In this document: positions 7,362-13,540 of the stretch, piece by piece
How the letters are laid out: each line of letters starts with the position of its first letter
Position numbering within the stretch: position 1 is the first letter of the stretch
Assembly (NCBI GenBank): GCA_023443225.1
Contig: JAEZVF010000025.1
Span: forward strand, 1 to 13,540
Source: Bacillota bacterium
Lineage (GTDB): Bacteria; Bacillota; Clostridia; Lachnospirales; Lachnospiraceae
Direction of reading: 5' to 3'
Length of the DNA stretch: 13,540 nt
The notes under the pieces: generated by a model
Told to the model about the DNA's origin: nothing
The model's input: only the letters and a program-made list of their open reading frames with translations
The model's database searches: none
Position numbers and translations under genes: made by a program

Positions 7362-8034
7362 TTTTCTCATTCCTCCATTGCCACCAGTCTTGAATTGATT
7401 GTTTTATCCAAAGGTATTGGTGAAGAATCGTTGTCTTAACCCATCCGTTTTCCTCATATTTTCTTGGACTTGTAAATAGTTGCATGCCAATCGGAGTAAT
7501 CTTAATTTTAATTCTCTTTAATTTTCTGACAAACAAATGATCTTCTCCATAAGCCGCCTCAACAGAATAGGGCCCAAAAGTGACAAATAAATCTTTCTTC
7601 AAAAAAAAGCCCTGATCACCAAACGGAATCCCAAGACACCTACATCGGAATAAAACTCCGATTTCCTTTGGTCTTACATTATGCCTGGATAATCGAATGA
7701 ATTTTAAATCAAAATAGTATAATTCCTCTTTATTCAAATCAGCCGTTTGAGCTAATTTATCCTCTGTTCCCTCCACAAGAACAGAGTCCGCATGCAAGAA
7801 CCACAAATAATTACCAGTTGCCTGTCTTGCTCCTTCGTTCAAACTATTCGCTCTACCACCATAGGTTTTAATCCATCGGAATCTACCATCAAATAACTGC
7901 AATTGATCCGGTTCCTGACTGGAACAAATCAGAATCTCCCAATCACCTGGCACTGCTAATAACTGTTTATGTAACTCGATATGCAATTTTTCTTCTTGTG
8001 CTACCGGAATGATAATGCTAATTTTATTTGTCAT
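7333..8034 (-). CDS. Family 2 glycosyltransferase, TIGR04283 type (rSAM/selenodomain-associated transferase 2)
   Basis: This 233-residue GT2 enzyme begins with the usual strand ISIIIPVAQEE. It has GGRANSLNEGA (about 59-69), HADS (81-84) as the metal/nucleotide-binding acidic motif, GDQGFF (139-144) and an ED pair (164-165) that fits the catalytic base. The GGRAxxxNxGA plus FLHAD pattern and the C-terminal TSPRKYEENGWVKTT stretch match the group named rSAM/selenodomain-associated transferase 2. There are no membrane segments. The start is uncertain: ATG at 8034 begins right before the GT2 fold, while an in-frame GTG at 8046 adds four residues. Neither has a strong SD, so translation may be coupled to the preceding gene, whose stop is at 8048. 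Confidence 0.85.
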   Translation of the reverse strand: MTNKISIIIPVAQEEKLHIELHKQLLAVPGDWEILICSSQEPDQLQLFDGRFRWIKTYGGRANSLNEGARQATGNYLWFLHADSVLVEGTEDKLAQTADLNKEELYYFDLKFIRLSRHNVRPKEIGVLFRCRCLGIPFGDQGFFLKKDLFVTFGPYSVEAAYGEDHLFVRKLKRIKIKITPIGMQLFTSPRKYEENGWVKTTILHQYLWIKQSIQDWWQWRNEKNENSNRSLL

Positions 8035-8047
8035 TACATTTCCCACT

Positions 8048-9529
8048 TTACTTATTACTTATTCTCTGAAATAAAGCCAATGGATTTTTCTTCGTTGGCA
8101 GTGCTTTACCTCCACCCTGTGGCAAAAACTCATATAAATTCTTTTGAATAATATCATCCGTTATCTTCGCCGCACTCAAAACATATTCTTCACAGGTAAT
8201 TTTATGTTCTGCTGAATTCCATTTAACATTTTTTGTCAATATTCTACAACAAATTGCTTTATTTGATTCTTTAAACCGTTTATGTAATTCATTGACCGCT
8301 AGATATACCATACGTTCTGATTCATATGCCTTATTACGTCCTGCTATCAACCCAAGAATCATAACACCACTTGTAACTGCTCCACAGGAACATCCCGATT
8401 CACCAAGTCCAGACCCAAACCCGGTTGCAATTTTATAAAAATTATCTGGAAGTCCAAGCTGATATACTTCATTAAACGCTTTTAAGATTGCCTCGCTACA
8501 ATAAAGTCCATTTCGGAAATATCGAAGAGATAATGCTACTGCCGGTGAAAGTTCTAGATTTTCTTCTAAAATTTCTTCCCCTAGTTTCAGATTGTTTTTT
8601 GCACTATCGAAATCATCAAACAACCATGTACTTAAATATCGTTCTCCCGAGTCAGGAAATACCGTTACGATTCTCTTTCCTTTGTTCTCTGGACGTTTCG
8701 CAACTTGAAGAGCCGCCCACAAAGCAGCCGCCGACGAAATTCCTACCAGAATTCCTTCTTTCTTAGATAATTCTCTTGCTGCTTCTCCTGCATCTTCATC
8801 TTTTACCGTTATGACTTCATCTATAATATCTCTATCTAGCACAGGGGGTATAAATCCTGCTCCAATTCCCTGTAATTTGTGAGGTGCCGCGATACCACCA
8901 GATAATACAGCTGATTTAAATGGCTCAACAGCAATAATTTTAATATTAGGGTTTCTCTGCTTTAATATCTGTCCCACTCCGGTTAAGGTTCCACCGGTTC
9001 CAACACCCGCCACAAATGCATCAATCTTTCCATCCGTATCTCTCCAGATTTCTTCTGCTGTTGTCCGCCTATGTATCTCCGGATTGTTTATATTGGCAAA
9101 CTGCTGTGGGATGAACGAGTTTGGTATTGATTTAGCCAGTTCCTGTGCTTTCTTCACTGCTCCATCCATACCATCATAGGCTTCTGTTAACACAACCTCT
9201 GCACCTAAAACATGAAGGATCTTTCTACGTTCAATACTCATTGTTTCAGGCATGGTTAAAATCAGCTTATATCCCTTAATGGCACTAACAAACGCTAAAC
9301 CAATACCCGTATTTCCACTGGTAGGCTCTATCAAAGTGTCTCCCGGTTTAATAAGCCCGGCTTTTTCAGCCGCATCTATCATTGAAAATCCCACTCGGTC
9401 TTTCACACTGGAGAGTGGATTATACATTTCTAGCTTTGCAACAATCTCTGCCTCTGTAGGATTTATCTTACTTATCTTTACCAATGGGGTATTTCCTATT
9501 AACTTGGTCAAATCCTCTGCTATATTCAT
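8048..9529 (-). CDS. cysK: Cysteine synthase fused to a C_GCAxxG_C_C domain
   Basis: This protein has 493 residues, well over the roughly 310 of a normal O-acetylserine sulfhydrylase. Residues 1 to about 307 are a complete CysK: PLP lysine K43 in SSVKDR, the substrate loop TSGNTG (70-75), the phosphate-binding GTGGT (177-181), GISSAA (263-268) and the usual end ERYLSTWLF. It should make cysteine, or a related Se or S product, from O-acetylserine and sulfide. Residues about 325-460 match the C_GCAxxG_C_C family (PF09719), with C344, GCSCGAVTSG (C380, C382), CC (427-428) and C446. Those cysteines suggest metal or cluster binding or redox chemistry, though the family's function is not known to me. 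The ATG at 9529 has GGAG 8 nt upstream. Confidence 0.93.
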   Translation of the reverse strand: MNIAEDLTKLIGNTPLVKISKINPTEAEIVAKLEMYNPLSSVKDRVGFSMIDAAEKAGLIKPGDTLIEPTSGNTGIGLAFVSAIKGYKLILTMPETMSIERRKILHVLGAEVVLTEAYDGMDGAVKKAQELAKSIPNSFIPQQFANINNPEIHRRTTAEEIWRDTDGKIDAFVAGVGTGGTLTGVGQILKQRNPNIKIIAVEPFKSAVLSGGIAAPHKLQGIGAGFIPPVLDRDIIDEVITVKDEDAGEAARELSKKEGILVGISSAAALWAALQVAKRPENKGKRIVTVFPDSGERYLSTWLFDDFDSAKNNLKLGEEILEENLELSPAVALSLRYFRNGLYCSEAILKAFNEVYQLGLPDNFYKIATGFGSGLGESGCSCGAVTSGVMILGLIAGRNKAYESERMVYLAVNELHKRFKESNKAICCRILTKNVKWNSAEHKITCEEYVLSAAKITDDIIQKNLYEFLPQGGGKALPTKKNPLALFQRISNK

Positions 9530-9565
9530 ACGTACAACTCCATCCTAATATTTTTATATAAAGAG

Positions 9566-10540
9566 CTAACTTAAGCTTCCCTGACAGGAGCTCCCACATC
9601 CTGCTGTGCAACCATAACAATGCGCATTATAATATATCGTCCTGCTCACTTCAGAAAACCTATCAATGTCCAAGATTGTATTATTATCTGATAAAATCGG
9701 ATTTCCAAGTGCCTGATTAAAGTCACAGTCATACAATACACCATTCCATCCTACTGAGACTTGCGACTTGCACATAATTGCTTCTGCTACCATTGGATTA
9801 AAATTAGACGCCAGTAAGTTACAATATTCCTCGTAACCACCTTTTTCTTTTAAAACCTCTGAATACCGATTAATTGGCATATTGGTAATCGTCAATAGAT
9901 GATTGAATATAATACCATGCTCTATAAATAACACTCGTTTATAGTCCGTTTCTAGTTCTGCTTGATTTCCCGGTAAAAATGCCCCTAAAGGATTATATAC
10001 TAAATTTAAGATTAAACCACTTCCTGATTTCCCGTAACCCAAACTATTCAATTGTTTTAAAACCTTGATACTTTTTTTGTAGACAGAATTGCCTCTTTGA
10101 GAATCCACGTTTTCTTCCATATAACATGGTAAAGAAGCAATTATAGCAACATTATTGCGAGCTAAAAATTCCGCTGTATCTTCCTGCCCTGCTTCTAGAA
10201 GTACTGTTAAATTACTACGATCAATAATATTTTTATTTCTTTTTTTCAATTCTTGAATCAAGTATCTAAAATTAGAATTTAATTCCGGAGCCCCGCCTGT
10301 TATATCAACTGTTATAATATCATTATCCTTGTCAAGTAAATGAAGGATTCGATTAATAACATCTATTGACATCTCCTCCGATTGAGAAGGTCCTGCATTT
10401 ACATGACAATGAGTACATACCTGGTTACATTTCCTTGTAATATTAAGCTGTAATGTTTTAATTTTATTTCTCTTAAGTCCCACTTCGTGTTGTTTTAAAT
10501 TTTCTACAAATGTTTCGTTTCGAATTAAAGAATTATTCAT
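9566..10540 (-). CDS. arsS: ArsS-type radical SAM protein with DUF3641 C-terminus
   Basis: This 324-residue enzyme has the radical SAM cluster motif C38-x3-C42-x2-C45 near its N-terminus. Its Cys-rich DUF3641-type C-terminus has a conserved DCDFNQALGN segment and the tail C308-x2-C311-x3-C315-x3-C319. This is the architecture of the TIGR04167 radical SAM/Cys-rich family that includes ArsS, which adds a deoxyadenosyl group to dimethylarsenic compounds in arsenosugar synthesis. Some relatives are selenoproteins; here C315 is an ordinary TGT codon. Arsenic specificity is inferred only from family, and no arsM is in the window. The ATG at 10540 follows an AGGGGTG site. The neighbours are those typical of this family. 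Confidence 0.85.
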   Translation of the reverse strand: MNNSLIRNETFVENLKQHEVGLKRNKIKTLQLNITRKCNQVCTHCHVNAGPSQSEEMSIDVINRILHLLDKDNDIITVDITGGAPELNSNFRYLIQELKKRNKNIIDRSNLTVLLEAGQEDTAEFLARNNVAIIASLPCYMEENVDSQRGNSVYKKSIKVLKQLNSLGYGKSGSGLILNLVYNPLGAFLPGNQAELETDYKRVLFIEHGIIFNHLLTITNMPINRYSEVLKEKGGYEEYCNLLASNFNPMVAEAIMCKSQVSVGWNGVLYDCDFNQALGNPILSDNNTILDIDRFSEVSRTIYYNAHCYGCTAGCGSSCQGSLS

Positions 10541-10578
10541 CCCATCACCCCTTTTACAAGACCTAGCTGTATATAAAT

Positions 10579-11283
10579 TTATATTCCCACATCCGTTTTT
10601 TTTAATTTACCGGCTTTTTGATTATATATAGAGCGGATTATGGATGTCAGACCAAACAAAGCAAAAACTATAAATAGACCTGTTACAAATGTCTTTGCGC
10701 CACCACCTAACATCTTCCCTGCATAAGAATAAATAATTGTAGCTGGTAGCTGGCCTATGCCCGTAGCCAAAAAAAATGGCCAAAACTTCATTGATGTCAA
10801 TCCAGCTGCATAACTTACAATATCAAATGGCATAAACGGTAATAATCTTGCAATTATAATTGATTTAGCACCAAATTTCTCAAAAAAATTATCCACTGAA
10901 GACAAAGCAGTCTTACCTGTTAATCTTGATACTGCATCACGACCATATAATTTTGCTATACCAAAGCATGCGGCTGCCCCTACCATTGAACTGATCCATG
11001 ATAATGCTGCTCCTCCAACCCATCCGAAAACCGCTGCATTTGCAAAAGTAATTAAAAATGCCGGAAATGGTGCAGCTAAAGATTGAAACACCATAAGGAT
11101 AAATGATATTACAATTGAAAGAGAACCAAATGATCGAATATACTCAACTACCGGTTTGGTATCAGTGTTTGATAATATCTTTGCAAATTTAGATAAAACT
11201 GCTCTACTCTCCGGTATTATCAATAATGCTATGATAATAAGTGGAAACAAAATCATAAGTATAATTTTCTGTTTTTTATTCAT
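10579..11283 (-). CDS. TVP38/TMEM64 family membrane protein
   Basis: This 234-residue inner-membrane protein of the TVP38/TMEM64 (SNARE-associated Golgi, DedA-like) family has several hydrophobic helices, starting with one at about 8-22. Recognisable stretches are FAAPFPAFLITFANAAVFG and the later RLLPFMPFDIVSYAAGL, ending GQLPATIIYSYAGKML. Related proteins are linked to lipid scrambling or flipping, or to ion homeostasis, but the bacterial substrate is not established. Its start overlaps the end of the preceding gene by 8 nt (ATGAATAA), showing translational coupling. Such proteins commonly sit beside ArsS-type radical SAM genes. Confidence 0.92.
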   Translation of the reverse strand: MNKKQKIILMILFPLIIIALLIIPESRAVLSKFAKILSNTDTKPVVEYIRSFGSLSIVISFILMVFQSLAAPFPAFLITFANAAVFGWVGGAALSWISSMVGAAACFGIAKLYGRDAVSRLTGKTALSSVDNFFEKFGAKSIIIARLLPFMPFDIVSYAAGLTSMKFWPFFLATGIGQLPATIIYSYAGKMLGGGAKTFVTGLFIVFALFGLTSIIRSIYNQKAGKLKKTDVGI

Positions 11284-12235
11284 AAATTCTCATACCTCTC
11301 CTGAAGATTATTTTTTTCTTACCAATAACCAGCCAGTTAATTCCACCAAGCAAACTATATATGGTTACAAAAAAAGCAAATAGAATAGAGACTGTAACCG
11401 CCTGTGAAGAGGAATAGCCAAACGGTTTTAGTAAATATATATATGCTCCCTCTCTCATACCATAACCATTCAATCCTAATGGAACCATAGCCAGTACAGA
11501 TGATGCGCTAGTAATCAAGAATAAATCGGGAAGATTTAATTCCGGCTGATCAAGCCCTTTTACGATGGCTCCAATTACAAATGCAACTACTATTTGAAAG
11601 AGTACTGATTGAATAAAGCAAATCAATAATTGTTTTTTATGCTTTTGTAATTCTTTTGCTGAATCTGCAAATTTAAACCATGCTTTTCCTATTTTCCCAT
11701 TATGGTTCCTTAGTTTTTTAGGAACCCATCCCGAGATAAGCACAAATGCTAATCCAATGCCAATGAAGAATAAAATTGCCATAAGATTAATCGCTATTTT
11801 TGACGGGTTATTAGCAAATATAGAACTCACTAGTCCCAAAAAAGCCAACGATACAGTAGCTATTGTTCTTTCCATAACAACCGAAGATGCAGCTGCAGAA
11901 TAATTGTCCGTTTTCTTACCTGCTAGGAAGATTCTAATCCCATCTCCGCCAATGCTCGATGGTAGAAAATTATTGAAAAAAAGCCCACAATTATAGTACT
12001 GAAATACTGTTAATAATCTTATAGCGACTCCTTGTGCTTTCATTAATGTGTTCCATTTTACTGCACTAATAAGAACTGATAGGAAGATTAAAAGAAAAAT
12101 CGGAAGTAACCAAATCTGTCTAAAGTCTTTAAGTACCTCTACAATTTTCTTCAAATCGGCCAGCTTAATTACAAGAATAAGTAAAATTACTGATATGCCA
12201 AATCGTAAAATTGTTATTAACCCTTTCTTATTCAT
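11276..12235 (-). CDS. LPG-synthase-TM / YbhN-like flippase-domain protein
   Basis: This integral membrane protein of 319 residues belongs to the lysylphosphatidylglycerol-synthase transmembrane (UPF0104/YbhN, PF03706) family. It has about eight hydrophobic helices and family stretches such as NFLPSSIGGDGIRIF (about residues 89-103) and VPLGLNGYGMREGAYIYLL (about 251-269). It lacks the soluble LPG-synthase catalytic domain, so it is not an MprF. Relatives are thought to flip lipid-linked glycans or lipids; here it may move a glycolipid product. The ATG at 12235 has GGAGGT 8 nt upstream. A TTG just before it would add one residue. It lies 25 nt from the rhodanese gene in the same operon. Confidence 0.88.
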   Translation of the reverse strand: MNKKGLITILRFGISVILLILVIKLADLKKIVEVLKDFRQIWLLPIFLLIFLSVLISAVKWNTLMKAQGVAIRLLTVFQYYNCGLFFNNFLPSSIGGDGIRIFLAGKKTDNYSAAASSVVMERTIATVSLAFLGLVSSIFANNPSKIAINLMAILFFIGIGLAFVLISGWVPKKLRNHNGKIGKAWFKFADSAKELQKHKKQLLICFIQSVLFQIVVAFVIGAIVKGLDQPELNLPDLFLITSASSVLAMVPLGLNGYGMREGAYIYLLKPFGYSSSQAVTVSILFAFFVTIYSLLGGINWLVIGKKKIIFRRGMRIYE

Positions 12236-12260
12236 CAATGATTACCTCCGACTTTTGTAA

Positions 12261-13289
12261 TTAATATAATTCTAACTCTGTTAATACTTTAGAATCAATT
12301 TTTTGATCAGTTCCAGCCCAACCACTAAAGCTAACATTATAATTTCGAGATTTTGTATAGCCAGCTGCCCGAAGAATAATAGTTGTAAATCCAGAACGAA
12401 TACCACCGGTGCAGTATAATATCACTTCATCATCAGTCTCATATCCAAGTGCCTCTACTCTTGCTCTAATCTGTGCCGGAGTCAAAAGTGTACCATCTGC
12501 ATTATAGAAATCTTTAAACCAGATATGCTTTGAATTCGGGATACGTCCATTGGTCTTTTCTCCATAATTCTTTGTACCAGCATACTCTGCATCCTCTCTT
12601 GTATCTAAGATATTAATCTTGTCTAAATTTGCAGCAAAATAATCCGTTTCAACAATTAAACTCTCATCCGGATTTGCTATAGGACCAGTTACTGGTGTAA
12701 TGTTAGTTGCTTCTTTAGAAATGTCTCCGCCAGCATCTTTCCATGCTTTAATACCACCATTTAAGATATATGTATTTGTTAAGCCGAATACCCGGAATGT
12801 CCATAACTGTCGACCTTCTTCTCCCCATCCAGCCTGTGTATCTGTGTATATAACAACTGGCTTAGTACCATCGATACCTAAAGCACCAAAAATTCGGGAT
12901 AACTCATCATAAGATTTAATATGTGCCCATTCTCCACTATCCTGAGGAACCTCAACATTAGACCATTCCTGCCACGTAGCACGTACTGCATTTGGTAAAT
13001 GTCCTTTATCATACTCTTCCTGAGCACGAGCATCTAAAACAATAACGCTATCATAATCTGCTTTTAACTTATCAACAGAATATACATAACTGTCAAAAAG
13101 TTCTTGATTACTATCTACTTCCTTGACATTAGTAGGTGCTGAAAGTACTTCGGAATTATTGTCAGCTGTTCTGATTGATCTAGTTCCTTTATCGCTGTTA
13201 ACTTCTGACTCTTTTTTTCCACACGCTGTAAAACCTGTAACTACGACTAAAAATACTAATAATAAAGCTAATAATCTTGTTCCCTTCAT
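12261..13289 (-). CDS. Two-domain rhodanese sulfurtransferase lipoprotein
   Basis: This 342-residue exported lipoprotein has an N-terminus with a charged start, a hydrophobic core (residues 5-18) and a lipobox FTAC with C23 as the lipid-anchor residue. Two rhodanese domains follow, about 68-190 and 213-330. The second has the active loop C293-T-G-G-I-R298 expected of thiosulfate sulfurtransferases. The first has an Asp-Thr-Gln-Ala-Gly-Trp-Gly-Glu loop with no Cys and is probably inactive, as is usual for tandem rhodaneses. It likely handles sulfane sulfur or thiosulfate outside the membrane. The ATG at 13289 has AAAGGAG upstream; an in-frame start at 13439 would add 50 residues crossing the promoter and is rejected. 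It is the first gene of the operon. Confidence 0.92.
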   Translation of the reverse strand: MKGTRLLALLLVFLVVVTGFTACGKKESEVNSDKGTRSIRTADNNSEVLSAPTNVKEVDSNQELFDSYVYSVDKLKADYDSVIVLDARAQEEYDKGHLPNAVRATWQEWSNVEVPQDSGEWAHIKSYDELSRIFGALGIDGTKPVVIYTDTQAGWGEEGRQLWTFRVFGLTNTYILNGGIKAWKDAGGDISKEATNITPVTGPIANPDESLIVETDYFAANLDKINILDTREDAEYAGTKNYGEKTNGRIPNSKHIWFKDFYNADGTLLTPAQIRARVEALGYETDDEVILYCTGGIRSGFTTIILRAAGYTKSRNYNVSFSGWAGTDQKIDSKVLTELELY

Positions 13290-13309
13290 ATTAATCTCCT
13301 TTTTCATTA

Positions 13310-13344
13310 TATACAATTCATATAGATATTGTATGAATTGTATA
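13310..13344 (-). promoter_or_regulatory. 13-bp perfect inverted repeat at the operon transcript start
   Basis: TATACAATTCATA (13310-13322) and its exact complement (13332-13344) flank a 9-nt loop. The repeat begins right at the predicted start of transcription (near 13343) and ends about 10 nt before the SD of the rhodanese gene. It could be a repressor operator overlapping +1, or a 5' hairpin that protects the mRNA. Confidence 0.7.
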
Positions 13345-13349
13345 GATGA

Positions 13350-13378
13350 ATAATACCACTTATATCCATCTATGTCAA
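13350..13378 (-). promoter_or_regulatory. Sigma-A promoter of the rhodanese-arsS operon
   Basis: The minus strand has TTGACA (13378-13373), a 17-bp spacer and TATTAT (13355-13350). The start site would be near 13343, with about 54 nt of leader. No other convincing promoter interrupts the seven genes below it. Confidence 0.8.
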
Positions 13379-13455
13379 CAATTATTTTACATATATAAAA
13401 ACCTCCTAAAGTATCGAGAATTGAAAAATTAAATTCCACCCCTCTTTCTACTTGA

Positions 13456-13540
13456 TGTGGAAATAACTATTTCAAAAGTAAACGTGGAAATTACTCTTTC
13501 AAAAAGTTATGATGTTTATGGTGGTGCCTCTTTAGGAGGT
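13456..13540 (+). mobile_element. Possible left end of an IS21-like element (partial)
   Basis: The tandem repeats beginning at 13456 are followed by a strong SD, AGGAGGT at 13534-13540, which faces a plus-strand gene outside the window. This is the layout expected for repeats ahead of an istA-type transposase. No transposase codons are visible, so the family is a guess from the repeats alone. The CTTTAGGAGGT at 13530-13540 is an exact inverted copy of 13401-13411. Confidence 0.3.
13457..13510 (+). repeat. Two tandem copies of a 27-bp unit
   Basis: Copies at 13457-13483 and 13484-13510 share 19 of their first 21 bases, beginning GTGGAAAT and continuing to TTTCAAAA; their ends differ. A weaker copy in the opposite orientation lies at about 13418-13438. 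This resembles the multiple terminal repeats of IS21-type elements, and the first copy is preceded by T, giving a TG terminus. Family is not proven. Confidence 0.6.

Noticed and set aside
13391..13411. SD followed by ATG-TAA on the minus strand as a small gene
   Set aside because: The frame is only a start and a stop codon. It may be a remnant or chance.
13290..13439. Fifty-codon N-terminal extension of the rhodanese lipoprotein
   Set aside because: It would translate the promoter and the inverted repeat, and would bury the signal peptide. The ATG at 13289 has a strong SD.

Overview
The window is AT-rich, and the Firmicutes-style Shine-Dalgarno sites, sigma-A promoters and protein families point to an anaerobic clostridium, most likely of the Lachnospiraceae type. 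This is inferred from family resemblance; no search was run. Nearly everything is on the minus strand. The exception is a small YmaF-like gene near the left edge.

Layout. The left edge (1-20) holds the first codons of a minus-strand gene that looks like an IS110-family transposase. About 180 nt of non-coding DNA lie upstream of it and could hold its bridge RNA. A plus-strand ymaF-like gene follows, with an unusual start region: a strong SD, a hairpin, and a 10-codon leader ORF whose stop overlaps the GTG start. Then, on the minus strand, come an MFS transporter with its own promoter and a possible leader attenuator; a very large protein joining a GAF-like region, a PEP/pyruvate-dikinase ATP-binding domain and a C-terminal nucleotidyltransferase; and glutamate dehydrogenase with its own near-consensus promoter and a terminator-like hairpin.

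The most interesting region is 6663-13378, a tight seven-gene minus-strand operon driven by one strong promoter (13350-13378). In transcription order it encodes a two-domain rhodanese lipoprotein, a YbhN/LPG-synthase-TM flippase-like membrane protein, a TVP38/TMEM64 membrane protein, an ArsS-type radical SAM/DUF3641 enzyme, a cysteine synthase fused to a C_GCAxxG_C_C domain, and two glycosyltransferases of the families named rSAM/selenodomain-associated transferase 2 and transferase 1. Gaps are 36-38 nt or less and several genes overlap. The gene set suggests a pathway that builds and perhaps exports a sugar or glycolipid containing sulfur, selenium or arsenic. No ArsM methyltransferase is present, so arsenosugar synthesis is not established.

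The right edge (13401-13540) holds two tandem copies of a 27-bp unit that resemble the end of an insertion sequence, followed by a strong SD for a plus-strand gene just outside the window. Both edges may therefore be mobile-element boundaries.
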